A stretch of DNA of 64,000 bases from Pseudomonas fluorescens (GCF_001648775.1 NZ_LVEJ01000003.1:434001-498000), one strand, 5' to 3'; counted from the stretch's first letter, positions 18,238-28,115 are shown. The notes: generated from the sequence alone by a model not told the origin. A program made the numbers and translations.

Positions 18238-19937
18238 TGACTCACTCCACCCCCGCAATCGTCATTCTCGGTCAGGCCAGCCTGGCCACCGCGCGACGCA
18301 TTCAGCAGGTCTACCCGGCAGCGCAGATCCACGGTCTGGCCGGGCGCGTCGAAGGCGCCGACCTGACGTATCAGGAATTCGGCGCGACCCTGCGTGAGCT
18401 GTATCAGCAGGACACGCCGATCATTGCCCTGTGCGCCGCCGGAATTGTCATTCGCACCCTGGCGCCTCTGTTGTTGGAAAAGGGCGCCGAACCTGCCGTG
18501 CTCGCGGTGGCCGAAGACGGCAGCGCCGTGGTGCCGCTGCTCGGCGGATTGGGCGGGGTGAACGGCATGGCGCGCGACATCGCCGCCGGGTTGCAGGTGG
18601 CAGCGGCCATCACCACCAGCGGCGAATTGCGCTTTGGCACCTGCCTGCTCAATCCACCCAGCGGCTATGCGTTGGCTGATCTGGAATCGGGCAAGCGTTT
18701 CGTCTCCGATCTGCTCGCCGGGCATAGCGTACGCATCGAAGGTGCGGCGCCGTGGCTGGATCAGGCGCAGTTGCCGCAGGATCCGCAGGCGCAGCGTTCG
18801 ATTCACGTGGGCAGTGCCGCGCGTGAGGCGCGGGCGGACGAGTTGTTGATCTATCCGCGCAGTGTCGCGGTGGCGGTCAGCGCTACTGGCGAGGATCTGG
18901 CGAATGCCGTTCGTTCGGCTTTGCAGCAGGCTGACGTTGCGCTGCAAGCGCTGGCGTGTCTGGTCGCAGCCGATAGCGAAATGGCCAACGCGAGCCTGCG
19001 TGAAGCGGCGCTTGAACTGGGTGTGCCGGTGCGCTTTGTCGCCGCGCAACCGGACCTCGAAACCCTCGCGCACGTCGCTGTGCCTGGCGCGACAGTCGTA
19101 ACCGCCAACGGCCTGGCCATCGCAGTTGCCGAGCAGCCATTGCAGGTTCCGGATATCGGTCGCCCGCGTGGGCGCCTGGCGGTGATCGGCCTCGGCCCCG
19201 GCGCTGCCGAACTGATGGTGCCAGCGGTCAAGGCTGAACTGGCGCGCGCCACCGACGTTCTTGGCTACGAAACCTACGTGCGTATGGCCGGTCCGTTCCG
19301 CGACGATCAGATTCAACACTGCACCGACAACCGCGAAGAGATGCAGCGTGCCCGCCATGCCTTCAGACTCGCGGCCGAGGGGCGTTCGGTGATCGTCGTG
19401 TCCTCCGGCGATCCGGGTGTGTTCGCCATGGCGGCAGCGGTGCTCGAAGCATTGCACGAGTCGAATGACCCGGCCTGGCACAGAGTTGATCTGGAAATCC
19501 TCCCGGGTGTCTCCGCTTCTCTCGCCACCGCCGCACAGGCCGGTGCGCCGCTGGGCCATGACTTTTGCGTGATGTCGCTGTCGGACAACCTCAAACCGTG
19601 GTCGATCATCGAGAAGCGTCTGGATCTGGCGGCCGAAGCCGATCTGGCGCTAGCGTTCTACAACCCGATCTCCCGTGCCCGGCCATGGCAGTTGGGGCGT
19701 GCGCTGGAAATCGTCGCCCGCCATCGCTTGCCGCACACCCCGGTGGTGCTGGGGCGTGATATCGGCCGCCCGGGGCAGACCCTGCGCACCACGACTTTGG
19801 GTGCATTGACGCCGGAGCAGGTGGACATGCGCACGATGGTGTTGATTGGCTCTTCGACCACCTGCACGTTTGCCCGTGCCGATGGAAAGAGTTGGGTTTA
19901 TACGCCGCGTTGGTATGGTGAGAAGCCTGTTGGATGA
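18237..19937 (+). CDS. cobJ: CbiG/CobE-CobJ fusion: precorrin-3B C17-methyltransferase
   Basis: A 566-residue two-part protein. The ATG at 18237 overlaps the cobI stop (TGATGA) and has AAGG upstream. Residues 1 to about 205 look like CbiG (IIALCAAGIVIRTLAPLL, GGLGGVNGMARDIA); about 208-305 look like CobE/CbiG C-terminal domain (LQALACLVAADSEMANASL). From about residue 312 the CobJ methylase begins (RLAVIGLGPGAAELMVPA, VSSGDPGVFAMAAAVLEAL). CobJ methylates C17 and contracts the ring. In Pseudomonas the fusion is usual. It ends the operon before a strong terminator. Confidence 0.92.
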   Translation: MTHSTPAIVILGQASLATARRIQQVYPAAQIHGLAGRVEGADLTYQEFGATLRELYQQDTPIIALCAAGIVIRTLAPLLLEKGAEPAVLAVAEDGSAVVPLLGGLGGVNGMARDIAAGLQVAAAITTSGELRFGTCLLNPPSGYALADLESGKRFVSDLLAGHSVRIEGAAPWLDQAQLPQDPQAQRSIHVGSAAREARADELLIYPRSVAVAVSATGEDLANAVRSALQQADVALQALACLVAADSEMANASLREAALELGVPVRFVAAQPDLETLAHVAVPGATVVTANGLAIAVAEQPLQVPDIGRPRGRLAVIGLGPGAAELMVPAVKAELARATDVLGYETYVRMAGPFRDDQIQHCTDNREEMQRARHAFRLAAEGRSVIVVSSGDPGVFAMAAAVLEALHESNDPAWHRVDLEILPGVSASLATAAQAGAPLGHDFCVMSLSDNLKPWSIIEKRLDLAAEADLALAFYNPISRARPWQLGRALEIVARHRLPHTPVVLGRDIGRPGQTLRTTTLGALTPEQVDMRTMVLIGSSTTCTFARADGKSWVYTPRWYGEKPVG

Positions 19938-20028
19938 GACCCGTTGTATTGAACGTCGCGACAAGTTGTAAGTAGCTTCCCTCGGCGTGACATAAAGTAA
20001 ACTTTTCAAGTTGAATTGTTCATTTGCA

Positions 20029-20073
20029 GCACAAGGCCGCCAATCATGTTGATTGGCGGCCTTGTGCGTTTTT
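20029..20073 (+). terminator. Strong intrinsic terminator of the cob operon
   Basis: A perfect 18-bp stem (20029-20046 with 20050-20067) closed by a 3-base loop and followed by GTTTTT. It lies about 90 bases after cobJ and isolates the toxin gene downstream from cob transcription. Confidence 0.92.
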
Positions 20074-20237
20074 GCTGCGTAAAAAAAAGCCCAAACTATT
20101 ACCGGATTGTTCAGGTTGAGCGGGTAAGTGTTGTTCGTTGTTTCGTTGGAGATTGTTTGAGTTTATTGAAGTTTGAATGTGGCGCCTTTGCAGAATAGTT
20201 TGGCTTGAGGGGAATCTATTTACGCAAGGACGGTGAT

Positions 20238-23200
20238 ATGAAAACTAACGTTAAAGTGCGGGAAATCATGTCCGCAGAAGATTACTCAACGATGCAACGG
20301 GTGTTGGTCGAGTTTGCCGGGACGATTGAGCACACAGAGTTGTTAGAGCACTACAAGGTTGCCACGCAAACAATCGATTACAACGAAAGAATGGTGTCGA
20401 CAAAGCTTCTCCACGAATTGCTTGAATCGCTGATCAAGCGCAAGAAGAAACCGTACTCCACGCACGTCAAACAGATCAGTTCGGAACTCAACAAGTCCGT
20501 TACAAGGATGGCGGACACGTTGGCCCTGTTCAATGATGCCGGCAAACCCGTGCCGAAAATCATGCACTTTGTCTGGGTGGGGGGCAGTGAAGTCGGTGCC
20601 AGCCAGCGTGACTACATGAACATCTGGCGAAAGATCCTCGAACCACAGGGTTACCGGTTCAACCTCTGGTACGACAGCGATGCGTTGCTGGCCTTTGAAA
20701 TGAACCGGGTGATTCTCGACGCCGCCAGAATGGGGGCGATGGAAGCGGGCGGCGACACAGTCAGCAAAGCCAGTCAGTTATCGCAAATGATCGAGGATCG
20801 CGCGCGCGTGCTGAAGCAGCAGATGTTCGCCTACCTTGAACAACCGCAATGGCAAGGTAAGGCCGACGAGGCGCGTATCGACTTGATGGTGCGTGCCTAC
20901 GGCAAGGAACGGGCGACGCTGGACGCCTTGCGCCAGCGCTGCCAGCAAACGCATCGGGCAATGAGCGGTGCGGACTTGCAATTACGGGACGTTCGGCAAG
21001 AGTTCGCCGGGCACTTTTTAGAGGATGTCTATCAGCGCGAAGTGGCCATGCGCGGCAACTTTGCTGCGGCAAGCGATGTGGTGCGGCTACAAGCTGAATA
21101 TCTGGAGGGCGGCCGTTACAGCGACATGGATTACTTGCCGCCATTGAAGAAAACATTGGGGGGTGTCGACATCAGCGATTTCGATGCAAGTGCACGGATC
21201 GGCGTTTTACAACTGTTGCTCAATCACAATAAAGCACTGATGCCGGGACGCGATCCGCTTCGTTATCTCGACAGAACCGACAAGATCCCCCTCGAACATC
21301 AAGAGGCGCTGACAGCGTTTGCACGTGAGCAGCATTCGCTCAGTGAAATCTTTGTTGCGCCGCAGGATCACTCGGTACCGCAGGATGCCCTTCGCTTGGG
21401 TACGGCATTTGGTATTCAGGCCGGCAATGAAATGAATGCGCACATGTTAGCCCACCCTGGCAGTGGCATGACCCAGGCGTATATGCAGATGATTCGGTTC
21501 AATTATGACTGCTTGCTGGAGGTTGAGCGCCGTGCCCGCGCTGCCGGCATCGACGCGGCGGATGAGCGGATAGCGGGTATCGCGACAAATGTGCTGAATG
21601 AGAGACAGGCTGACGGCAAGGTGCCTGACCCTAAGACTGCTGTTTCCCAGCAGAAACTGATTTACGCCATCTGGACCTATTATTGGGACGGTATCCGACC
21701 CGAAGCGCGCGGCACCATCACACTGACCGGCCCTGGCGCCGCCTCGGCAGGACTGGATGACTACATCGAACAACATCTGCTACCTGACCAGGCCCAGCAG
21801 ATTCGTGAGCGCTTGAAGTTGACCGAGGGCTATAACACCTACACCGAAGAGGAGTTGATTTCCGGCTGGACGGTGAATGGCGATGAAAGTGAATGGCTGG
21901 AGAAAGAACAGCAGAAATGGCACGCCGGCAAACTCAAGTCGCGTTACGCCGGCCAGTTGGCGGATCTGCTGAAAGCGCAAACGCTGACATTCAAACAAGG
22001 CTGGCCGGTCATTGAAGGCAAGCCGGTGCTGCTGACCCAGGTACTGCAACAACTGATGGATGATCTGGGCGAGCCGTTCATTCGCGCAATGCAAGACAAG
22101 TTGAGCGGTGAGGTTAATTTCCCGACAGCCTTTTCCATCGACTTCGACAGTCGTGAGCACATTCGCACGCAACCGGCGGGCGAGATTCCCCCTTCACTGG
22201 GCGGAGAGTCCACCAGTAACCTCAACGAACTGTTCGCCCAGGTGGCCCATGGTTCGCTGCAGGTTGAGCAGCTGAGTCCGTTGCAGCGCGTCATGCTCGG
22301 CGGCATGTTCGGTGCGACCAGCCTAGACGCCAGCGGATTTGCCAGCGCCTGGCAAAACCTCATGGACATTGCCCGCGACACTACCGATGAAGGCTTGTTC
22401 GCCCGGTATAACGCGATTGAAAAGGCAATGATCGAGCGCCAGTCGCCGGCCTTCAAGGCTGCACTGGCGCGCGGGGCGGCGAACGGTACGCACACGGCGC
22501 GCGAACTCAAGGCGTTGGCGATGACGCAAGCGCTGACGCTGCAACAGTGGGGCGAGCGCATCGGACAAATCCATCGCACCGCGCAGCGTGAATACACCAC
22601 ACAAATTCTCAAACGCAGCGCGCAGGTGCGCGACGGGTTTTTCAAGGCCGGCGCCCTCTCGGTCAGGCAGGTGCCACAGGACCTGCTGATGCTCAGTTCG
22701 GGCGACCCGGGGCGGCGCTGTTATCCGCTGGCGCTGTTGATGGGCGCGGCCATGGCTGCCGGTGGGCCAGCCGAACGCGCACTGATCGCGCGTGTCGGTC
22801 ATGTCGCGCAAAATCCGCAGGAGGTTGAGTCCCGGGCGTTGCTGAGCGCGTTGGCCGAGCTTCAGGACGTCTCCGGCAAAGCCGTTGGAGAGTCTCTAGG
22901 TTTGCACAGCCTCGACAGCGTGTTGCAGACACTGGCGGCGAAAACTACGCCAACTGTCCTGCTGCTCGACACCGGTAATCATGCGTTGCTGGTCGCCAAA
23001 GTGCAGATGGGCGAGCAAGCGTTCTATCGATTTTATGACCCGAACTTTGCGCTCTATACCTTTGCCGGGCACGCCGAGGTAAAACTCGGCGTGGAGCAAT
23101 ATTTGAATGACGGTAACCAGGCATTGGCCAGGCTTTATGGTTTGGCAGATGGCGCCGCTGCACAATTCAAAGTGATCGAACTGGACACCGCCGCGATCGC

Positions 23201-26200
23201 CGAACGGCAGCTTTCATCCGATCTGCGTGTAGACAGTTTTTTACACTCAAAGGGCTCGGGCTCGCAAACGTCGTCAGTCTGGGCCAGACAAGCGCTCAGT
23301 CGTGCCCGCTCGCTGAACGAAAATGCACGAATGGGCGCAAGCCTGGCGCAAACCGATGCTCGCTACTGGGCGCAGGAACTCGATGAGGCCACCCGCCGTC
23401 TGCGCACCGAACACAAACTGGGCGCGGAATATCTGCCATTGCTGGAGACCGTGCAGGCGACCCCGGAGGCAGGTTATTCGGTGACGCTGGTGGACGCGAA
23501 AAACCCGCAAAACAGCCGCACAGTGAGCACTGTCGATGCGCGTTTGAGTCGGGTCAAACAGCATCTCCAGCGTCTGGTGAAAACCTTTGCAGGCAAAGCA
23601 AGCGCTCCGGCCGAAGCCGACGGTGGCAGCCGGTTGAGTTTCGCTTTTGTTATCCAGACCCTGATCAATGAAATGCGCCTGCGTGAGTATCAAGCGGCAG
23701 GTGGCGAGATCCCGGTGTTGTCGATTGCGCTGCAAGTGCAGGTGTACGTCAGCTACGCGCAATTGGGTTTTGGCGTGCTGAGCGATACCGCACAAATCAT
23801 CAATCTGGTGCGTCAAGTGGCGGCCAGTGAGCAGGCGTTGGCCGTGCGCCAATCGTCGTTGTCGGGGCGGCTGCTGGGCCGGACCGCCACGGCGGCAGGC
23901 GTCGGTTTTTCTCTCGTCAATATCGGCTTCGATGTGTATGGGCTGACGGTGGCCGACAATCATGAACAGCGTTCGCGCCTGTCCACGCAACTGACCTTCG
24001 ATGTCGCCGCGCTGGGCCTGGATATCGCCGCGCTGGCCGTGGGCGGGACGGTCGGTGCGGCGGCGGTGATTCTGTCGGTGCCGTTGCTCGGGGTCGGTAT
24101 CGGGGTGTCGGCGATCGCCAGCAACCTGGGGCAGATCAAAGACAAGGCGACCACCGTCGGTAACCATTTGCGCGCCATCCACAATGCTTATCAGCACGGC
24201 GCCTACACGCTCGAATACGGGGTCTTGCAGTTCCCGCCCGAGGCGGTCATCACGCGCCTTGACCTTGCCGCCGATGAAGCGCGGTTCGACAGCCAGAAGT
24301 TTTACCCATGGAAGGGCGGTGCGCTCGAGCTGCCACAGTACAACGATGACCCGAAACAGCTGCACCGGGCCATCGACATTCGCCAGGCGCTGGAACTGCC
24401 TGAGGTGATTGCGCTGGGCAATGCCGGCGGTCGTCATACCGTGGTGCTGCCGTGCACACCGATCTGTTACTTCGGTTACGAATACCAGTTGGGAGGTGCG
24501 GGCTATGACTATGTGCCATTGCCAGGAGAGCGGGTGGCGCCACGTATCGCCAGTGAGATTCGCGGGCCGGACTTGTCGTCAGTGTTTTCACCCTTGCGGC
24601 TGTCCGTGGAGGGTCTGCTCAGCCTTGCGGACACGGCCATCCATACCCGTTATCCACAGTTGCGCAACGCGTTGGCGGACAAGCTTGAATATGACAGGCA
24701 AGGCAACCAACAGGTTTATCTGCATAGCACACCGTTCTTCAAACACATCCTCTACAAGCTGCACCCGGTGTGCAAACCAACCAAAATCAGCGTACGACTG
24801 GACGATCAGGTTCGGCAGTCAGTGGTGCCAGAGTTGCCGAAGGAGTGGCACGCGAAGCTCTCTTACGAGATCGCTGCACCTGCCGGCCAATATCAGCTGC
24901 AGCTCACGCCCGGGTTGGTCGCCGTAAAGTTTCAAGGCAGCGCCCAATGGGTGGTTCGTGCGCCATGGGTCACTATCGAGCGCGTCGTGTTCAATGCTTC
25001 GCAACCGCAGGCGGGCGAGCGTCTCTCTACCGATCTTGACCCTCGCACACTGAGCGTTGACGGCATGTTGATTGAGGGTTTCGACGGCTTGATCGAACTG
25101 GCCGACGGTGAGCTGTTCCAGGTCGACTGGCCGGCACGCAGTTTGCGCCTGGTTTCGATCACGCTGCAGGACGGTCAAAACACCCTGCACGAGGTTCTCG
25201 CCCATCTGCGCAAACGGGCTGGCGAGCAGCGTCTGGCGGTGGGCTACGTGACCTTGCCCGGTTTCGAGGTGCCCTACAATCCCGCCCGCACAGCGGTGCT
25301 CACCACGGCGTATTACGACACGCGGCAGGAGCGCTTGTTGTATGCGCGCAATCTGCCCGTAGAGGTCAACAGCGGTCTGGTGTTGGGCGCGGCGACGGCG
25401 AGTCATGCGTGGTTCTATCATCCGGATCACGGGACGATATGGCGGGTTGATGCGCTGACCGGCACCGTCGACCATCGCTATCGTCTGCTCAACCTTGATC
25501 TGGGAACGAAGATCACCGGTTTCACGCAACAGCCGGACGGCAGTTTGCACGTCATGCAGCAGTTGCGTGAGCAGACATCCCTGAACAAGCTCGAGACGAC
25601 GCTGACATTCCAGATCACCGAACTGAACGTGACGCTGCTGGATATCAAAATGTGGTCGCCCGGCCTTGAGGGCTCCAGCCTCAAGCCCGAAGACGGTTCC
25701 AGAATCGCTTTTCTGCGGCATCGCCTGAAAAAGGTTCGCCCCTTTGCCGACGACACGCCGGGCATGGCACCGAGGATAAGCACGTGGTCATACGCGCCCT
25801 TTGTCCACGCGCACGCTTACTCTTTTGACGTGCTGCTTGAGCGTGCCTGGATTGGCACCGACCACAGCCGATACTTTCGCGCGCAACACGGCAGCGCGCC
25901 GGACATGGTCCTGCTCATGCCAAAGGTAACGGACCCGCAAGCCGCGTTGATTTTTTACAGCAAGGACACGCAGACGCTCAGTCATGGCATCGAGCTCAGA
26001 ACCGATTATTTCTTCAATCAGCTCATCGCGAAGGACATCGTCGAGGTCACCCAGGCAGGCGATCGCACTATCGCCACTCAAGCCGATGGCCGACTGTTCG
26101 AGATCGACTTGAGTGCCAGGGACGATAACTGGCTGTCCGACATCGACAAGCGTGTGTTGAGATTCTTTGGCCTGGGGCCGCGCTGGCTGCAACAAAACCC

Positions 26201-27419
26201 TGATTGGCTGAGCGCGTTACCGGCGCTGGCCAAAACGTATAAAGCGCAACCATTTCCGATCATCGGCTTGGCCGATGCGTTCGGCGACGCCTTGCTGGCG
26301 GCGTGGTGCATTGGCGAAAAGGTCGTGCTGGTCCGTGGCAGCGAGCGCAAGGAGTTCGCCTTGCTCGGGCAGATTCCAGGTGAACAGGCAGTCTGGCTGC
26401 TGGAGGTTGCCGCAGGGCAAATCCTCCGCCAGCCGTTGATGTCGTTCGATGCACTGCGCGAGGCGTTTGCTGACGGCCCACGGCTGCTGCACGCCGATTC
26501 ATTGCCGAGGGCGGAAAAAGTCTGGCCGCAATGGGCCTTCAGCCAGGTCTCGGCCGATGGCGAAGGTCTGGTGGGCCGCACGCGTGAAGGGGTGAATGTG
26601 CACCTGCGCGATCAGCAACCCGCCCATATCCTCAGTGTCGAGAGGCAATGGTCGTACGTGTATGGCGAGACTCCCGAGGCGTTGCAGGCTCGCTTGCGCG
26701 CGCTGCTGCACGAGCAGTCCCACGCCGCGTTTTTGCCCATGGGCAGCGTTCCTGATCGCTACCAGTATTACGTTCCGGCGCTGGATCGGGTGTTCGATGT
26801 TTCCGCACGAGCCGATGGGCAGTGGTCGGACTTTCTCGGGACGTTCGACGAGACGGTGGCCCTGCTCTTCGATCCGGTGGACGGGCTGATCTTCAGCCGT
26901 GGGGCGACCAAGGATCTCTGGCTGCCAGGCAGCTATGCCCATCGTGACGGCGAGGTGTTGTCGCTCGAAGTGAACGACGAAGTCACCGATTGGCTGCCGA
27001 TGCTGCCTGACGGGGTCGACAAGTTGATTCTGACCTTCGGTGCTCAGGCAAAAAGTTATCGGCTATCGGAACACGTCTGGCAGCGCCTGGACTGTATCGT
27101 GATCAATCCACGGCGTGCGTCCGAACTGGAAATGCCGCGAGCAAGCTTGTTGACGCTGGATTTACCTGAAGCCGGGCATCTGCTGATGTCCCAGGTTGCC
27201 GGGCATCTGGTGCTCAGTGATCCGGACAATGCGCACAGCCTGATCGTGCGCGGTATCGCTCCACAGGATGATGAGTCGCCAATGCCCATGGCCCTGGCGG
27301 TGAACATCAAAGGCGAACAGTGCACGTTGAACATTGAACAGTGGTTGCAGGGATATGCACGGGCGCAGGGCGATGAAGACATTGTTTCGCTGGGCACTGT
27401 GTTTAAAGCGATGACCTGA
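20238..27419 (+). CDS. Large toxin: GT44 glycosyltransferase, C58-type protease, TcdA/TcdB-type pore region
   Basis: A 2393-residue protein from an ATG at 20238 with a good AAGGA Shine-Dalgarno. Residues about 1-100 are helical. The GT44-like domain has PKIMHFVWVGG (W113), D280, R283 and the DxD pair D296/D298 in SDMDYLPP; in C. difficile TcdB the corresponding W, D, R and DxD have almost the same spacing. A papain-order triad C828, H915 (DTGNHALLV), D934 (FYDPNF) resembles peptidase C58 of YopT and lymphostatin. Hydrophobic stretches near 1158-1193 and 1252-1298, then KISVRLDD...LSYEI near 1516, match the TcdA/TcdB pore and delivery region. About 750 C-terminal residues are unassigned; no CROP repeats are visible. 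No signal peptide. Probably a host-directed toxin that modifies GTPases; substrate unknown. Confidence 0.85.
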   Translation: MKTNVKVREIMSAEDYSTMQRVLVEFAGTIEHTELLEHYKVATQTIDYNERMVSTKLLHELLESLIKRKKKPYSTHVKQISSELNKSVTRMADTLALFNDAGKPVPKIMHFVWVGGSEVGASQRDYMNIWRKILEPQGYRFNLWYDSDALLAFEMNRVILDAARMGAMEAGGDTVSKASQLSQMIEDRARVLKQQMFAYLEQPQWQGKADEARIDLMVRAYGKERATLDALRQRCQQTHRAMSGADLQLRDVRQEFAGHFLEDVYQREVAMRGNFAAASDVVRLQAEYLEGGRYSDMDYLPPLKKTLGGVDISDFDASARIGVLQLLLNHNKALMPGRDPLRYLDRTDKIPLEHQEALTAFAREQHSLSEIFVAPQDHSVPQDALRLGTAFGIQAGNEMNAHMLAHPGSGMTQAYMQMIRFNYDCLLEVERRARAAGIDAADERIAGIATNVLNERQADGKVPDPKTAVSQQKLIYAIWTYYWDGIRPEARGTITLTGPGAASAGLDDYIEQHLLPDQAQQIRERLKLTEGYNTYTEEELISGWTVNGDESEWLEKEQQKWHAGKLKSRYAGQLADLLKAQTLTFKQGWPVIEGKPVLLTQVLQQLMDDLGEPFIRAMQDKLSGEVNFPTAFSIDFDSREHIRTQPAGEIPPSLGGESTSNLNELFAQVAHGSLQVEQLSPLQRVMLGGMFGATSLDASGFASAWQNLMDIARDTTDEGLFARYNAIEKAMIERQSPAFKAALARGAANGTHTARELKALAMTQALTLQQWGERIGQIHRTAQREYTTQILKRSAQVRDGFFKAGALSVRQVPQDLLMLSSGDPGRRCYPLALLMGAAMAAGGPAERALIARVGHVAQNPQEVESRALLSALAELQDVSGKAVGESLGLHSLDSVLQTLAAKTTPTVLLLDTGNHALLVAKVQMGEQAFYRFYDPNFALYTFAGHAEVKLGVEQYLNDGNQALARLYGLADGAAAQFKVIELDTAAIAERQLSSDLRVDSFLHSKGSGSQTSSVWARQALSRARSLNENARMGASLAQTDARYWAQELDEATRRLRTEHKLGAEYLPLLETVQATPEAGYSVTLVDAKNPQNSRTVSTVDARLSRVKQHLQRLVKTFAGKASAPAEADGGSRLSFAFVIQTLINEMRLREYQAAGGEIPVLSIALQVQVYVSYAQLGFGVLSDTAQIINLVRQVAASEQALAVRQSSLSGRLLGRTATAAGVGFSLVNIGFDVYGLTVADNHEQRSRLSTQLTFDVAALGLDIAALAVGGTVGAAAVILSVPLLGVGIGVSAIASNLGQIKDKATTVGNHLRAIHNAYQHGAYTLEYGVLQFPPEAVITRLDLAADEARFDSQKFYPWKGGALELPQYNDDPKQLHRAIDIRQALELPEVIALGNAGGRHTVVLPCTPICYFGYEYQLGGAGYDYVPLPGERVAPRIASEIRGPDLSSVFSPLRLSVEGLLSLADTAIHTRYPQLRNALADKLEYDRQGNQQVYLHSTPFFKHILYKLHPVCKPTKISVRLDDQVRQSVVPELPKEWHAKLSYEIAAPAGQYQLQLTPGLVAVKFQGSAQWVVRAPWVTIERVVFNASQPQAGERLSTDLDPRTLSVDGMLIEGFDGLIELADGELFQVDWPARSLRLVSITLQDGQNTLHEVLAHLRKRAGEQRLAVGYVTLPGFEVPYNPARTAVLTTAYYDTRQERLLYARNLPVEVNSGLVLGAATASHAWFYHPDHGTIWRVDALTGTVDHRYRLLNLDLGTKITGFTQQPDGSLHVMQQLREQTSLNKLETTLTFQITELNVTLLDIKMWSPGLEGSSLKPEDGSRIAFLRHRLKKVRPFADDTPGMAPRISTWSYAPFVHAHAYSFDVLLERAWIGTDHSRYFRAQHGSAPDMVLLMPKVTDPQAALIFYSKDTQTLSHGIELRTDYFFNQLIAKDIVEVTQAGDRTIATQADGRLFEIDLSARDDNWLSDIDKRVLRFFGLGPRWLQQNPDWLSALPALAKTYKAQPFPIIGLADAFGDALLAAWCIGEKVVLVRGSERKEFALLGQIPGEQAVWLLEVAAGQILRQPLMSFDALREAFADGPRLLHADSLPRAEKVWPQWAFSQVSADGEGLVGRTREGVNVHLRDQQPAHILSVERQWSYVYGETPEALQARLRALLHEQSHAAFLPMGSVPDRYQYYVPALDRVFDVSARADGQWSDFLGTFDETVALLFDPVDGLIFSRGATKDLWLPGSYAHRDGEVLSLEVNDEVTDWLPMLPDGVDKLILTFGAQAKSYRLSEHVWQRLDCIVINPRRASELEMPRASLLTLDLPEAGHLLMSQVAGHLVLSDPDNAHSLIVRGIAPQDDESPMPMALAVNIKGEQCTLNIEQWLQGYARAQGDEDIVSLGTVFKAMT

Positions 27420-27441
27420 TCTATCCAGACTGAGCGCGCGT

Positions 27442-27470
27442 TGAGTCGCCAACACTCTGTTGGCGACTCA
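27442..27470. terminator. Hairpin between toxin and marC
   Basis: A perfect 13-bp stem (TGAGTCGCCAACA / TGTTGGCGACTCA) with a CTC loop, between two convergent genes. There is no T-tract on either strand, so it is a terminator candidate or a processing/stability hairpin. Confidence 0.55.
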
Positions 27471-27503
27471 CGCCGGGTGTGCCGCGCAGATCAAAACTGC
27501 CGC

Positions 27504-28100
27504 TCAGGGCACCAGATAACCCTTGATGCCGGTGAAGATGATCTGCGCCGCCAAGGCGCAGACAAACAAGCCCATCAATCGACTGACAATCTGCAAACCC
27601 TGATCGCCGAGAATCCGCTCGATGCGGTTCGACAGGTAAAGCACCACGCCCACGGTGAAACTGGCCAGCGCAATGCTCATGATCGCCGTGAGCTTGTCAT
27701 CCCAGTGTGGCTGGCTGACGCCCATGACCAGCAAAGCACCGATGGTGCCGGGGCCGACCGTCAACGGAATGGTCAACGGCACGATGGTCACGTCCTGCTG
27801 CACATTATCGGCCTGCACCGCCGGTTTACCCTGCGCCATGCCCAGTGCCGAAATGAACAGCACACTGCCGGCGCCAATGCGAAAGGCATCCACGGTGATG
27901 CCGAACACATCGAAAATCACCCGCCCGAACAGATACAGCAACACGCTGGAGACCAGCGTTGCCAACGCCACCTTCCAGGCCAGGCGCCGTTGTTCCTTGC
28001 GTGAGTAGCCACGGGTCAGGCTGATGAAGCAGGACAACACGAAGAACGGGCTGTAGAGCACCAGCATCTTCAGGTAAACGCTGAACAGCACATGGAGCAT
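27504..28100 (-). CDS. MarC family integral membrane protein
   Basis: A 198-residue protein with about six hydrophobic helices (YLKMLVLYSPFFVLSCFISL at the start) and the conserved MarC motifs DAFRIGAGSVLFISALGMAQ near residue 70 and VTIVPLTIPLTVGPGTIGAL near residue 105. MarC/UPF0056 proteins are inner-membrane proteins of unknown transport role. I place the start at 28100; a second in-frame ATG at 28115 is possible and neither has a strong RBS. It lies convergent to the toxin gene and divergent from the three-gene family. Confidence 0.85.
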   Translation of the reverse strand: MLHVLFSVYLKMLVLYSPFFVLSCFISLTRGYSRKEQRRLAWKVALATLVSSVLLYLFGRVIFDVFGITVDAFRIGAGSVLFISALGMAQGKPAVQADNVQQDVTIVPLTIPLTVGPGTIGALLVMGVSQPHWDDKLTAIMSIALASFTVGVVLYLSNRIERILGDQGLQIVSRLMGLFVCALAAQIIFTGIKGYLVP

Positions 28101-28115
28101 GGTGTTGGCTCGCAT

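Noticed and set aside
20080..20237. Defined sigma-70 promoter for the toxin gene
   Set aside because: Several TTGAAG-like hexamers exist, but none has a good -10 at 16-18 bases, so I do not call one.
27504..28115. MarC as part of the toxin system
   Set aside because: It is a common core membrane protein of pseudomonads on the opposite strand; nothing links it to the toxin except position.
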